Positions 23,341 through 32,217 of a DNA stretch of 64,000 bases are shown here, one piece after another (positions within the stretch are counted from its first letter, which is position 1; each line of letters begins with the position of its first letter). The stretch lies in assembly GCF_042655435.1 (NCBI RefSeq), contig NZ_JBHSMG010000004.1, forward strand, positions 124,001 through 188,000. The letters are read 5' to 3'. The stretch comes from Lysinimonas soli. Its GTDB lineage: Bacteria > Actinomycetota > Actinomycetes > Actinomycetales > Microbacteriaceae. Position numbers and translations under genes: made by a program. The notes under the pieces were generated by a model, which was given only the letters and a program-made list of their open reading frames with translations, was not told where the DNA came from and searched no databases.

Positions 23341-23371
23341 TTAGTAACAGTTTTAGCGAAAGTGTTACTAA
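23341..23371. promoter_or_regulatory. palindromic operator at the fic start
   Basis: TTAGTAACA (23341-23349) and TGTTACTAA (23363-23371) are perfect 9-bp inverted arms with a 13-base AT-rich spacer. The right arm ends 9 bases before the fic GTG, overlapping the place of the -10 and ribosome site. The Fic protein ends in a winged-helix domain, so autoregulation is plausible. Confidence 0.7.
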
Positions 23372-23380
23372 GCTGGCCTC

Positions 23381-24646
23381 GTGGTAACGGATCCGAGCTC
23401 TCCGAAGGCAAGCGAACAGGGAAGCTCTCTCGATGAGATCTCCCTGCCGGTGCCTGCCCTCAGGCACGAAGATCACGTCTGGGAGATGGACCCCGAAGGC
23501 GAGTTCAGCCGGGCCGAACGGCAAAGAGGATCCGGGCCGTACCAGTCGACGATTCCCGCGCGCATCGCCCACTACTCGCCGCGCATCCCCACCCCGATCG
23601 CTGCCGACCTCGAAGACGCGACAAAGGCATTGGTCGACTTTGACGCTCACGCGGCGATGACCCTGGGGGCGGGGAACGCGGCGCTCGGACCAATGAGCGC
23701 AATCCTCTTGAGAACCGAGTCGGCAACGTCATCGCAGATCGAAAACCTGACAGCGGGCGCGCGTCAGCTGGCGCTGGCGGAGCTCGATGAATCTCAGAGC
23801 CAGAACGCGAGGATCATCGTTGCGAACGTGCGCGCAATGGAAGCGGCGCTTGCACTCGCTGACCAGCTGGATGAACAGAGCATTCTGACCATGCACGGTG
23901 AACTCCTCGCACGGCAACCCGGTTGGGAGTCGTACGCGGGCGTGTACCGGGACGAACTCGTCTGGGTAGGTGGTGATCGAGGGTCACCCCGCCGCGCGAA
24001 CCACATCGGGCCACAGGCCGACCTCGTACCGGGCGCGATAGCCGACCTGCTCGAGTTCATTCAGCGAGACGATCTGCCGGTGCTCGCGCAGGCGGCGATC
24101 GCACACGCTCAGTTCGAGACGATCCACCCGTTCGCTGATGGGAATGGGCGCACAGGTCGAGCTCTCGTTCAAGCAATGCTTCGAGGCAAAGGACTCATCC
24201 GGAATGCGACCGCGCCGATCTCCGCCGGGCTTCTGAGAGATACAGACTCCTACTTCGACGCATTGACGAGATTCCGTTCTGGAGATGCAGCTGCGATCGT
24301 CGAGCGATTCAGCAGCGCGGCTCGCTATGCAGCGGTCTCGGGTATGAAGCTGGTCGACGACCTCGCCCATGAGCAGGAGCGCTCGCGCGCCCTGCTCGGG
24401 AACCTTCGCGCTCAGGCCGGCGCTTGGAAGGTGCTCCCGCACCTCATCGTCCAACCCGTGATCAACACTGCATATCTGCAGAACGAGCTGGGGATGAACG
24501 CGATGTCCGCGGGCCGAGCGCTGGGACAGTTGACCGAGGCGGGGGTCCTGAGCGAGTCAACGGGACTGCGGAGAAATCGCGTATGGCAGCAGAAGGAAGT
24601 CCTCGGGATCCTCGATGACTACGCCGAGAGCATTCGTCGTGGCTGA
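23381..24646 (+). CDS. Fic-domain AMP-transferase with C-terminal winged helix
   Basis: 421 residues from a GTG at 23381. The Fic motif HPFADGNGRTGR is intact (catalytic His249), so AMPylation of Ser/Thr/Tyr hydroxyls is expected. An N-terminal inhibitory helix with the S-x-x-x-E-N pattern (Ser117, Glu121, Asn122 in SSQIEN) marks a class II self-inhibited Fic. Residues 350-421 form a winged helix-turn-helix (LQNELGMNAMSAGRALGQL, then RRNRVWQ). Such Fic-wHTH proteins are frequent in actinobacterial islands. It is the last gene before the right att site. Target protein unknown. Confidence 0.9.
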   Translation: MVTDPSSPKASEQGSSLDEISLPVPALRHEDHVWEMDPEGEFSRAERQRGSGPYQSTIPARIAHYSPRIPTPIAADLEDATKALVDFDAHAAMTLGAGNAALGPMSAILLRTESATSSQIENLTAGARQLALAELDESQSQNARIIVANVRAMEAALALADQLDEQSILTMHGELLARQPGWESYAGVYRDELVWVGGDRGSPRRANHIGPQADLVPGAIADLLEFIQRDDLPVLAQAAIAHAQFETIHPFADGNGRTGRALVQAMLRGKGLIRNATAPISAGLLRDTDSYFDALTRFRSGDAAAIVERFSSAARYAAVSGMKLVDDLAHEQERSRALLGNLRAQAGAWKVLPHLIVQPVINTAYLQNELGMNAMSAGRALGQLTEAGVLSESTGLRRNRVWQQKEVLGILDDYAESIRRG

Positions 24647-24664
24647 AGGATCGGCTCAACCAGT

Positions 24665-24690
24665 CATGACCAAATCACGACCACAGGCAT
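24665..24690. repeat. candidate integrase arm-type repeat, right end
   Basis: Matches 20442-20467 at 24 of 26 positions, with the same CATGACCA/CACGACCA doublet at 11-base spacing. It sits only 7 bases inside the right att repeat and 19 bases after the fic stop, versus 126 bases inside at the left end. Confidence 0.6.
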
Positions 24691-24696
24691 CCGGGA

Positions 24697-24813
<117 letters not shown>

Positions 24814-24928
24814 GCAATCCGGATATCCCGGACCGAGGGTCCACGATAGCACCCCGGGTGCCAGCGGCGCCAAACGGTCGGCCGTGGCATCCGTCGCGGG
24901 CCCCGGCGGCCGTCCTAGGGTGGAGGTC

Positions 24929-25408
24929 GTGACCGACACCGTGCGCCTCGAGGCGGGCCAGCTCGCGCCCGATTTCACCCTGACCGATCAGAACGGGCGC
25001 AAGGTGACGCTCTCGGCGTTGCGCGGTCGCAAGGTGATCGTGTACTTCTACGGCGAGGCGTCGACGCCCGCGTGCACCGCCCAAGCCTGCGATTTCGAAG
25101 AGAGCCTCGGCACGCTCGAATCGGCCGGATATGCCGTCCTCGGCATCTCGCGCGACCAACTGCCCGCGATCGAGAAGTTCGCCGCGGCGCAGGGGCTGAC
25201 CTTTCCCCTGCTGAGCGATCCCGGCCGAGCCGTGCACGAGCTCTACGGGGCATACGGCGAGAAGAAGCTCTACGGCAGGGTCGTGCATGGGGTCATCCGC
25301 TCGACCTTCGTGCTCGACGAGCACGGCGTCATCACGATGGCCCTCTACGGCATCAAGGCCACCGGCCACGTCGCGATGCTGCGCCGCAGGCTCGGTCTCG
25401 CGGCCTGA
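24929..25408 (+). CDS. bcp: Bcp-type thiol peroxidase (PrxQ)
   Basis: 159 residues from a GTG at 24929 directly after GGAGG; an in-frame start 45 bases earlier would extend into the tRNA promoter region and is less likely. Peroxiredoxin PrxQ/Bcp signature with peroxidatic Cys49 and resolving Cys54 (TPACTAQACDF; the usual Gly before the Cys is Ala). The fold begins LAPDFTLTDQNG and includes FPLLSDPGRAVHELYGAYGEKKLYG. It reduces hydroperoxides using thioredoxin. It is the first chromosomal gene right of the island and tRNA; the compact spacing suggests it has its own promoter next to tRNA-Lys. Confidence 0.93.
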   Translation: MTDTVRLEAGQLAPDFTLTDQNGRKVTLSALRGRKVIVYFYGEASTPACTAQACDFEESLGTLESAGYAVLGISRDQLPAIEKFAAAQGLTFPLLSDPGRAVHELYGAYGEKKLYGRVVHGVIRSTFVLDEHGVITMALYGIKATGHVAMLRRRLGLAA

Positions 25409-25421
25409 GTCGGCGCGGGCG

Positions 25422-26996
25422 TCAGCCGCCCGTGCGTCGCATCCGGGCGAGCAGCGCCGGCCCGGTGCGATCCAGGATGCGCCCGCCCACGCGCACGCCG
25501 ATGACGTGTGAGGCGGCGCCCCAGCCGACGCCCACCACGAGCGCGGCCCAGCCGAGCGGCCTCGAGCCGGACGCCAGGCTCGCGATGCCCAGTCCGAGTT
25601 CCGGCAGAGCCAGGGCGATCGTGACCCCGGTGACAGCGTACGAGCCCGCGATCGAGGTCATCCCCGACCCGGCCGCGGCCGTGAACGGGTTGCCACCGGC
25701 GCGCGCGACGGGCACGACGATCGACGCCGACGAGACGCTGATCACGGCCAGGCCCGACAGCAGCACGCCGAGCGAGATGCCGAGGACGGCCGGCAGGTCG
25801 CGTTCGGCCCCGGCGACGGCGAGCGACACGACCGCGACGACCAGCACCGAGGGGAGCGCGAACACGAGGAGGGCGAGAGCGCGGCCGATGCGGTCGTCTC
25901 GACCGCGCACGCCGCTCGCCAGGTGCAGGGCGAACGCCGTTCCGTCGTACGAGATCACCGCGAACAGGGTGAGCGGCAGCAGCCCGGCGACGATCGGGGC
26001 TGCCACGTCGACGAGACCCGAGGCCTGTACCAGAGCCGCCAGCAGCACGAGCAGGGCCGGCATCAAGGGCACCAGGATGAGCTGCCGCGCGAATCGCGCG
26101 TCGCGGAACCAGTAGATCAGCGAGCGGGCCGCGATCGCCCCCGCCGGGGTGGCCGGAACCACCCCGAAGACGCCGAGGCGCCCCCCGGCGACCGCGCGCA
26201 CCCTCGCTCCCCCGCCCCGGTAGCGGAAGGTGGCGAGCAGGGCGGACCGCCAGATGACGACCATGAGGGCGAGGGTGATGAGCGAGAGACCGAGGGCGAG
26301 CACCGCTCGATCCGGATGCCCCGCCACGAGCTGCCCGGGCACGCTCCAGATCGCACCGAACGGCGTCGCCCCCAGCACCTGCGCCGTCACGGAGAACGGC
26401 TCGTCCGACGCGAGTCCGGCCACGAGCGCAAGAGCCACCGGGCCGAGCAGCACGATGGCCGCGACGGCGAGCACCGCGACCCGCACGAGCGGACGACGAC
26501 CGGCGACCAGGTTCGCGGTGACGGTGGCCGTCATCCGTGACCCGACGATGCAGAGCAAGGTCGCGATCGCACCGCATCCCACCGCCGCCCAGGCCGCGCC
26601 GGGCGTCTGCCGCCAGGCCAGCGCAGTGCCGACCGAGGCGAGCAGGGTGACGATCCCCGGGATCCAGGTCGCGCCGACCAGGGTCATCGCCGTCATGAGG
26701 CGACCGACCGGGATCGGGAAGGGCGAGAGCTTGAGCGGGTCGAGGGTCGGCTCGATGCCGGTGGCGATCAACGGGATGAGGAACCAGCCGAGCGTCAGGG
26801 CCACGCCGCCGATCACGACGGTCGCCTGTTGCACGGGCTGCGGGTAGTCCGCGAGCGCGGCGAGGCCTGCGATGACCAGCGAGAGCACGACGAGAGCTTG
26901 AAGCGCCCCGAAGATGACCGCGAGAAGCTGGATCGTGTTGCGGCGCAGCGTGTTGGCGAGCACGCGGAACCGCAGGCTCAGGAGCGTCGCAACCAC
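25422..26996 (-). CDS. ABC-2 type exporter permease (large, about 12-14 spans)
   Basis: 524 residues from a GTG at 26996 that overlaps the ATPase 3' end by 19 bases. Very hydrophobic, with some 12-14 membrane segments and a central cytoplasmic loop with FRYRGGGARVRAVAGG; resembles two fused six-span ABC-2 halves. It would form the membrane part of an exporter with the ATPase next to it. No substrate clue (no antibiotic biosynthesis or resistance gene). Convergent with bcp, with only 13 bases between stops. Confidence 0.85.
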   Translation of the reverse strand: MVATLLSLRFRVLANTLRRNTIQLLAVIFGALQALVVLSLVIAGLAALADYPQPVQQATVVIGGVALTLGWFLIPLIATGIEPTLDPLKLSPFPIPVGRLMTAMTLVGATWIPGIVTLLASVGTALAWRQTPGAAWAAVGCGAIATLLCIVGSRMTATVTANLVAGRRPLVRVAVLAVAAIVLLGPVALALVAGLASDEPFSVTAQVLGATPFGAIWSVPGQLVAGHPDRAVLALGLSLITLALMVVIWRSALLATFRYRGGGARVRAVAGGRLGVFGVVPATPAGAIAARSLIYWFRDARFARQLILVPLMPALLVLLAALVQASGLVDVAAPIVAGLLPLTLFAVISYDGTAFALHLASGVRGRDDRIGRALALLVFALPSVLVVAVVSLAVAGAERDLPAVLGISLGVLLSGLAVISVSSASIVVPVARAGGNPFTAAAGSGMTSIAGSYAVTGVTIALALPELGLGIASLASGSRPLGWAALVVGVGWGAASHVIGVRVGGRILDRTGPALLARMRRTGG

Positions 26997-27760
26997 TCGG
27001 GCCCTTCGCTGTGGCGGCGACCGCCGACCAGGTCGAGAAAGCGGTCCTCGAGGCTCGCTCCGCCGCGCACCTCGTCGATCGTCCCGGCCACGAGCACCCG
27101 CCCGCGGGCCAGGATCGCGACGTGATCGCACATGCGCTGCACCAGGTCCATCGAATGACTCGACACGACGACCGTGCCGCCGGAGCGCACGAATCCCTCC
27201 AGGATGTCGCGGATGTTCGCCGCCGACACCGGGTCGACCGACTCGAACGGCTCGTCGAGCACGACGACCCGGGGCGAGTGGATCAGCGCGCAGGCCAGGG
27301 CGATCTTCTTCGTCATGCCGGCCGAGTAATCCGCGACGAGGATGCCCGCACTGCCCTCGAGGTCGAGCAGCTGAAGCAGGTCGCGCGTGCGTTCGGCGAT
27401 GACCTCCCGGGGCAACGAGAACAGCATCCCCGTGTAGGTGATCAGCTGCTCGCCGGTCAACCGGTCGAAGAGCTCCACCCCGTCGGCGAGGTTGCCGATC
27501 ATCCGCTTGGCGGCCAGGGGTTCCCGCCAGACGTCGATCCCGTGCACGAGCGCGGATCCGGAATCCGGCCGCAGCAGACCCGTGGCCATCGAGAGCGTGG
27601 TGGTCTTGCCCGCTCCGTTGGGGCCGACCACCCCGTAGAAAGAGCCGCTGGGAACCCTGAGGTCGACCCCGTCGACGGCGACGGTGGCCCCGTAGCGCTT
27701 GCGTAATCCGGTCAGGTGCAGCGCGGCGCCGTCGAACTCGTGCGACGCGGGCGTGCTCAC
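26978..27760 (-). CDS. ABC-2 type exporter ATP-binding protein
   Basis: 260 residues from a GTG at 27760 overlapping the upstream stop (GTGA). Walker A GPNGAGKTT near residue 45, a Q-loop region with IGNLADGVELFDRLTGEQL, a variant signature DYSAGMTKK in place of LSGGQ, Walker B RVVVLDEPF and the H-loop SSHSMD. The LSGGQ to YSAGM change is common in ABC-2 drug/peptide exporters. It powers the 524-residue permease downstream. Confidence 0.92.
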   Translation of the reverse strand: MSTPASHEFDGAALHLTGLRKRYGATVAVDGVDLRVPSGSFYGVVGPNGAGKTTTLSMATGLLRPDSGSALVHGIDVWREPLAAKRMIGNLADGVELFDRLTGEQLITYTGMLFSLPREVIAERTRDLLQLLDLEGSAGILVADYSAGMTKKIALACALIHSPRVVVLDEPFESVDPVSAANIRDILEGFVRSGGTVVVSSHSMDLVQRMCDHVAILARGRVLVAGTIDEVRGGASLEDRFLDLVGGRRHSEGPEWLRRS

Positions 27761-28158
27761 GGGGTGTCCCGTCGCGCCGAGGTCACGGCGACGACGGGCT
27801 TCGCGAAGAGCAGCAGGAAGACGACGGCCGCGACGACGATGAGGGGCCAGCCCCAGCCCGGCTGGGCGACCGTGCCCTGCAGGGCGCCGACGCCCACCGC
27901 CACCTGCAGGAACTGCCAGACGATGGCCGCCGCACGAATCCACGCCTGACCGCGCAACGTGCCCACCACGATCGCACCGAGCCAGGCGGCGGCGATGAAC
28001 GCGACGATCGTGAGGGCGATCCCGCTGGCGACCGAGGTCGCCGGAGCCACCAGCACCTCGACCAGCAAGGTCACCGCGAGGGCCGCCAGAGCAAGGAATT
28101 CCAGGGTGAGCAGCGCGATCAACACCCACAGCAGGCCGGGGCGTCGTGCTGAGTTCAC
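27757..28158 (-). CDS. four-span membrane protein of the ABC operon
   Basis: 133 residues from a GTG at 28158 (VNSARRPGLLW); an ATG 13 codons upstream (28197) is an alternative, but that segment is AT-rich promoter-like DNA. Four hydrophobic helices cover most of the protein. No known motif. Coupled to the ATPase by stop/start overlap and likely transcribed from the same promoter, it may be an accessory subunit, or just a co-transcribed integral membrane protein. Confidence 0.65.
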   Translation of the reverse strand: MNSARRPGLLWVLIALLTLEFLALAALAVTLLVEVLVAPATSVASGIALTIVAFIAAAWLGAIVVGTLRGQAWIRAAAIVWQFLQVAVGVGALQGTVAQPGWGWPLIVVAAVVFLLLFAKPVVAVTSARRDTP

Positions 28159-28358
28159 AGTGTTATCCCATTCGTAACTATTGATTAGCCGTAACAAGTA
28201 TGAAACTCTTGAACCGGTTGATGTGACGCCTACAGGGTCGTAGGTGAGTCCCGAAATCTCTAACCCCCCACCTTTTCGGTCACTCTTCGACCGCGCGCAG
28301 ATCCGAAAACTCTACGGATTCGCGACCGCGTCAACAGCAACGATGAAGGAGCACCACC
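28159..28358. promoter_or_regulatory. divergent promoter region of the ABC operon and whiB1
   Basis: 200 bases, AT-rich for this genome, between starts at 28158 (-) and 28359 (+). It contains TTGAAC (28208) and a short inverted repeat CCTAC-AGGGTC-GTAGG (28230-28245), plus ATCCG-N8-CGGAT near 28302-28320. The whiB1 ribosome site is GAAGGAG at about 28344. Which symmetry binds a regulator is unknown. Confidence 0.4.
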
Positions 28359-28607
28359 ATGGATTGGCGTGACAAAGCCGCCTGTCTCACCGCAGACCCC
28401 GAATTGTTCTTCCCGGTGGGGAACACGGGGCCGGCCGTCGACCAGATCGAGAAGGCGAAAGCCGTCTGCGCCCGCTGCTCCGTGACCGAGATGTGCCTGC
28501 AGTACGCCCTCGAGACCAACCAGGACTCCGGCGTCTGGGGCGGCCTCAGCGAAGACGAGCGCCGGGCGCTCAAGCGTCGTGCGGCGCGGGCGAGGCGCGC
28601 AAGCTAA
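28359..28607 (+). CDS. whiB1: WhiB1-type iron-sulfur transcription factor
   Basis: 82 residues, ATG at 28359 with GAAGGAG ahead. The four cluster-binding cysteines are at 9, 37, 40 and 46 (CxxC and CxxxxxC spacing), followed by GVWGG and a basic RRALKRRAARARR tail. The start MDWRDKAAC and DPELFFPVGN match mycobacterial WhiB1 closely, which binds the primary sigma factor and responds to nitric oxide. It is monocistronic and neighbours pdtaS, as in other Actinobacteria. Essential in Mycobacterium; expected to be so here. Confidence 0.95.
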   Translation: MDWRDKAACLTADPELFFPVGNTGPAVDQIEKAKAVCARCSVTEMCLQYALETNQDSGVWGGLSEDERRALKRRAARARRAS

Positions 28608-28684
28608 GCGAGACGCATCGCGCCTCGCGGGCCGCGCCCCCGCCGCCAGGTCACTTGAGCCTGCGCATGCGCAGCTGACGCGAC

Positions 28685-30181
28685 TCACTTCCCCTTCGTC
28701 ACCCATCGCAGCGGAACGTCGATGGTGACCTCCGTGCCCTCCCCCTCGAGGGTGTGCCAGTCGATCGTCCCGCCGAGTTCGCCCTGGATCAGGGTGCGCA
28801 CGATCTGGGTTCCGAGCCCCGACCCCACCTTCCCCTCGGCGAGACCGACGCCGTTGTCGCGCACCTTGACGCGCAACTGACCGTCTTTGCGTTTCGCCGA
28901 GATCTCGACCTCGCCGTCGCGCCCCGCGAGGCCGTGCTCGACAGCATTCGTCACGAGTTCGGTGAGCGCGAGCGCGAGCGGCGTCGCGTATTCGCTGGGC
29001 AGGGTGCCGAAGGTACCGGTCTTGGTCGGGCGCACGGTCGTGTTGTGACTGGATGCCACCTCGGCGATGAGCTTGAGCACCCGGTCGAACACGTCGTCGA
29101 AGTCGACGTTCTGATCGAGACCCTCGCTGAGCGTGTCGTGCACCACCGCGATCGCGGTCACCCGCCGCATCGCCTGGGTGAGGGCCTCGCGCGCGACGTC
29201 GCTGTGGGTACGGCGCCCCTGGATGCGCAGCAACGACGCCACCGTCTGCAGGTTGTTCTTGACCCGATGATGGATCTCGCGGATCGTCGCGTCCTTGGTC
29301 AGCAGCTCCTGCTCCTGATGACGCACCTCGCTCACGTCGCGCACCAGCACGATCGCCCCGACCCGCTCGCCGCGATGACGGATCGGGATGGTGCGCAGCG
29401 ACACGGTCACCCCGCGCGCCTCGATGTCGGTGCGCCACGGCGCCCGACCGGTGACGACGAGCGGCAAGGACTCGTCGACGATGAGCTTGCCGCTGAGCAG
29501 TTGGGTGGTGACCTCAGCGAGCGACTCCCCCTCGAGCTCGCCCACGAACCCCATGCGGTTGAAGGCTGAGAGACCATTCGGGCTGGCGAAGGTGACGATG
29601 CCGTCGACATCCAGACGAATCAGGCCGTCCGAGGCGCGCGGCGCCCCGCGGCGCGGCCCGGAGGGGGCCGCGAGATCGGGGAAGTCCCCCGAGGCGATCA
29701 TGGCGAAGAGGTCATTGGCGCACTGGTTGAAGGTGAGCTCCTGACGGCTCGGCGTGCGCGCCTCACTGAGGTTGCTGTGCCGGGTGATCACCGCGATCGG
29801 ATGCTCGGTGGTCGCGGCGCCGCTCGGGCTGAGGCGGCGCAGCACGGGCACGGCGCGCACCCGGGTCGGGGTCTCCTCGTACCAGTCCGGCGCCGCGGTG
29901 TCGACGATCTGGCCGGTCTCGAACGCCTGCCGCACCTGGTTCTGCCACTCCGGCTTGATCTCCTGCCCCACGAAGTCGCGGTAGAACAGGGTCGCGGCCG
30001 ACGACGGCCGGGAATGCGCGACCGCGATGAAGCTGTCGGAGCGGGTGGGGACCCACAGCACGATGTCGGCGAACGCCAGGTCGGCGAGCAGCTGGCTGTC
30101 GGCGACGAGCAGGTGCAGCCATTCGACGTCGGCGTCGGTGGAGCGACCCTGGGCCACCATCAGGTCGGAGAGCGTCGACAC
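28685..30181 (-). CDS. pdtaS: cytosolic sensor histidine kinase PdtaS
   Basis: 498 residues with no membrane segment. N-terminal GAF-like domain (about 1-150), a PAS domain (about 185-290), then a HisKA_2 phosphoacceptor EIHHRVKNNLQTVASLLRIQ near 303-322 and an ATPase domain with ELVTNAVEHG, VRDNGVGL and GSGLGTQIV. This is the architecture of PdtaS, whose partner PdtaR is an ANTAR-type RNA-binding regulator; pdtaR is not in the window. It follows a ParA-like gene by 9 bases. Reported ligands in mycobacteria include cyclic-di-GMP and metals; not visible here. Confidence 0.9.
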   Translation of the reverse strand: MSTLSDLMVAQGRSTDADVEWLHLLVADSQLLADLAFADIVLWVPTRSDSFIAVAHSRPSSAATLFYRDFVGQEIKPEWQNQVRQAFETGQIVDTAAPDWYEETPTRVRAVPVLRRLSPSGAATTEHPIAVITRHSNLSEARTPSRQELTFNQCANDLFAMIASGDFPDLAAPSGPRRGAPRASDGLIRLDVDGIVTFASPNGLSAFNRMGFVGELEGESLAEVTTQLLSGKLIVDESLPLVVTGRAPWRTDIEARGVTVSLRTIPIRHRGERVGAIVLVRDVSEVRHQEQELLTKDATIREIHHRVKNNLQTVASLLRIQGRRTHSDVAREALTQAMRRVTAIAVVHDTLSEGLDQNVDFDDVFDRVLKLIAEVASSHNTTVRPTKTGTFGTLPSEYATPLALALTELVTNAVEHGLAGRDGEVEISAKRKDGQLRVKVRDNGVGLAEGKVGSGLGTQIVRTLIQGELGGTIDWHTLEGEGTEVTIDVPLRWVTKGK

Positions 30182-30190
30182 GCTCCTAGG

Positions 30191-31522
30191 CTACGCGGTG
30201 CCGGGGAGCCGCTTCGCCGGAGCCGAGTACGGGGCCGACGGGGCCCGGGCCGCGTCCGGGGGATGCGCGGCGCCGCCGCGCCGACCGCGTCGGCGTGCCC
30301 CACTCAACCAGGCGGGCGGCCAGGAGCGCGCACCCGTGGTCGCGGCCGCGGGCGGAGACACGCGCGCCGCCAGCTCACGGATCGCGACCCGGGCCGCCGA
30401 GCGCGGGGCGACGTCGCCCAGCGTGCGACCGCTCAACAGGGCGGCGTCGAAGGCGGCGAGATCCCACGGGACGAGCACGGGGTCGTCGATCCCGCCGAAG
30501 CGGGCGAGCGTCTGCTGCACCTGGGCTCCCGGATTGAGGCCGATCGCGCTGGAACGCACCTTGTTGATCACGGTGGCGATGCGATCCGGTGCGGTCAGCT
30601 CGACGAGGTCGGCGTGCGCGCGCAGAAAGCGCGAGAGGCCGACCGGATCGGCGGACCCGACCGCCACCACCCGATCCGCCGATCGCAGCACCTCGATCGT
30701 CGCGGCATTGCGACGGGGCGCGCCGAGATCGGTCATGAGCTCCTCGTCGCGTTCGAAACTCGCCGCCACGTCCACCACGGTGACCTCGACCCAGTCGCGC
30801 ACCGCGCTCAGCACCCCCGCGATGCGCTCCGCGGTCAGCTCGGGCCAGCGGCTCGCCCGTCCGAGACCGGTCAGCACCCAGAACTCGGCGTGGCCGGAGC
30901 GTCGCGACCGGCCGATGCGCTCGAACTGCGCGCGGTCGAGACCGCCGGTGCCGGCCAGCCGGCAGGCGGCGGCGAACCCCGGCGCCTCGTCGAGCAGACC
31001 GAGAGCCGGGGCGATGGATGCCGCGTGGGTATCCGCGTCGGCCAGCGCCACCGAGACCCCACGCTCGGCGAGCTCGGCGGCCAGGGCGATCGCGACGCTG
31101 GTGCGGCCCGGAGCGCCCTCCGGCCCCCACACGGCGATGACCGTGCCGCGCGACGGCGCGGTCGGCGAGCTCGCAGGGACGGTCGTCATCGCGGGGATCT
31201 CGGCCGGCTGCCCGGAGGTCCACTCGAACGGGGCGTCGAGCACGTCGACCAGTCCGAGCGAGGCGGCGTAGCGCCGCTCTGCTGGCGACGTCGCGACCGC
31301 CAGAAGCCGCACGCCGAGCGCGTCGCAGCTCGACACCACGCGCGCGGTCAGGTATTGCGGCGCTGCGGCCACGACGGCGAGCTCGGGGGTCACGATCGCG
31401 AGCTGGGCGCAGAGCTCCTCGGCGCCCGAACAGCGCGCCACCACGCGGTGCCCGTACCGGGGAGCCTGCGCCGCGAGCCGCTCCTCGTCGGCGAGCGCGA
31501 GCGCGAGCGCGACCGTCGTCAC
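30191..31522 (-). CDS. CpaE/ParA-like P-loop ATPase-like protein
   Basis: 443 residues. The N-terminal part (1-115) is like a receiver/CpaE domain (LALADEERLAAQAPRYGHRVVAR). It is followed by a MinD/ParA-type nucleotide-binding domain with the deviant Walker A GPEGAPGRTSVAI near 130 and ADADTHAASIAPALG. The catalytic Lys of a normal Walker A is replaced (GAPGRTS), so ATP use is uncertain. A basic disordered tail (GARRRGRRGG) closes the protein. Start overlaps the SAF-domain gene by 4 bases; both are relics or variants of Flp/tad pilus genes, but no other pilus gene is present. Confidence 0.75.
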   Translation of the reverse strand: MTTVALALALADEERLAAQAPRYGHRVVARCSGAEELCAQLAIVTPELAVVAAAPQYLTARVVSSCDALGVRLLAVATSPAERRYAASLGLVDVLDAPFEWTSGQPAEIPAMTTVPASSPTAPSRGTVIAVWGPEGAPGRTSVAIALAAELAERGVSVALADADTHAASIAPALGLLDEAPGFAAACRLAGTGGLDRAQFERIGRSRRSGHAEFWVLTGLGRASRWPELTAERIAGVLSAVRDWVEVTVVDVAASFERDEELMTDLGAPRRNAATIEVLRSADRVVAVGSADPVGLSRFLRAHADLVELTAPDRIATVINKVRSSAIGLNPGAQVQQTLARFGGIDDPVLVPWDLAAFDAALLSGRTLGDVAPRSAARVAIRELAARVSPPAAATTGARSWPPAWLSGARRRGRRGGAAHPPDAARAPSAPYSAPAKRLPGTA

Positions 31523-32217
31523 GGCCGGGACCCGCTCGTCGACAGCGGCAGGCCGGCCGGAACTGCCGCGAGGGCATCCTCGTCGGCGATCGCCTCGAGC
31601 AGGCGCGCGACCTTGGTGCGCGGAACGAGCACCTCGATCGAGCTGCCGCGCCCGTCGACGGCGAAGCCGCCGTCGTTCTCGTCGAGCACGCGCACGACGG
31701 TGGCCCCCGCGACGAGCACCGCGGGCGCCGATGCCGTCGACGACGCGTCCTCGGCCAGCGCCGCCGACGCCGCAGCCGATACGGCCTGCGTCGGAGTGGC
31801 TGCCCAGAGATCGACGACCGCGCCGGGCACGACCGCACCGCTCACCCGGGCGGCCAGCTGGAGCACGAGCGACGTCGACCGCACCCCCGCCGTGCTGCCG
31901 ACGGCGGACGCCGGCAGCAGTTCGCCCTTGGCGATGGGCTGCGTGACGACCAGACCGTCCGAAGGGATGTCGCCCGCAGCCAGATAGAGGCGATCGGCTC
32001 CGTCGAGCGCGACGGTGCGTCGCACGAGGTCACCCGCATCGATGCGCTCCCCCGGAACGAGGGCGGCCGCAGCTGCGTATACGGTGATGCGCCGATCGGC
32101 GGCCGAGACGATGCCGACCACCCCCGCGACGGAGCCGAGCACGAGCAGCACGCCGAGCACGAGCCGGGGGTCGAGGGTCGCGCGACGACGACGCGGGGCC
32201 GCATCCGGACCGGGCAT
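31519..32217 (-). CDS. SAF-domain membrane protein (CpaB/RcpC-like)
   Basis: 232 residues. ATG at 32217 with a near-perfect GGAGGTG ribosome site, so the longer open frame upstream is not used. A basic start (RRRRATLDPR) and one membrane helix (about 19-39) lead to an exported SAF domain with ALVPGERIDAGDLVRRTVAL and ITVYAAAAAL. Similar to CpaB of Flp pili, which helps pilus secretin assembly, but Gram-positive bacteria lack a secretin. Coupled with the ParA-like gene. Function in this family is unknown. Confidence 0.8.
   Translation of the reverse strand: MPGPDAAPRRRRATLDPRLVLGVLLVLGSVAGVVGIVSAADRRITVYAAAAALVPGERIDAGDLVRRTVALDGADRLYLAAGDIPSDGLVVTQPIAKGELLPASAVGSTAGVRSTSLVLQLAARVSGAVVPGAVVDLWAATPTQAVSAAASAALAEDASSTASAPAVLVAGATVVRVLDENDGGFAVDGRGSSIEVLVPRTKVARLLEAIADEDALAAVPAGLPLSTSGSRP

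Noticed and set aside
24884..24928. N-terminal extension of the Bcp peroxiredoxin
   Set aside because: The extra 15 residues are Gly/Pro/Arg-rich, precede the GGAGG ribosome site and lie in the tRNA promoter area; the GTG at 24929 fits the family length.
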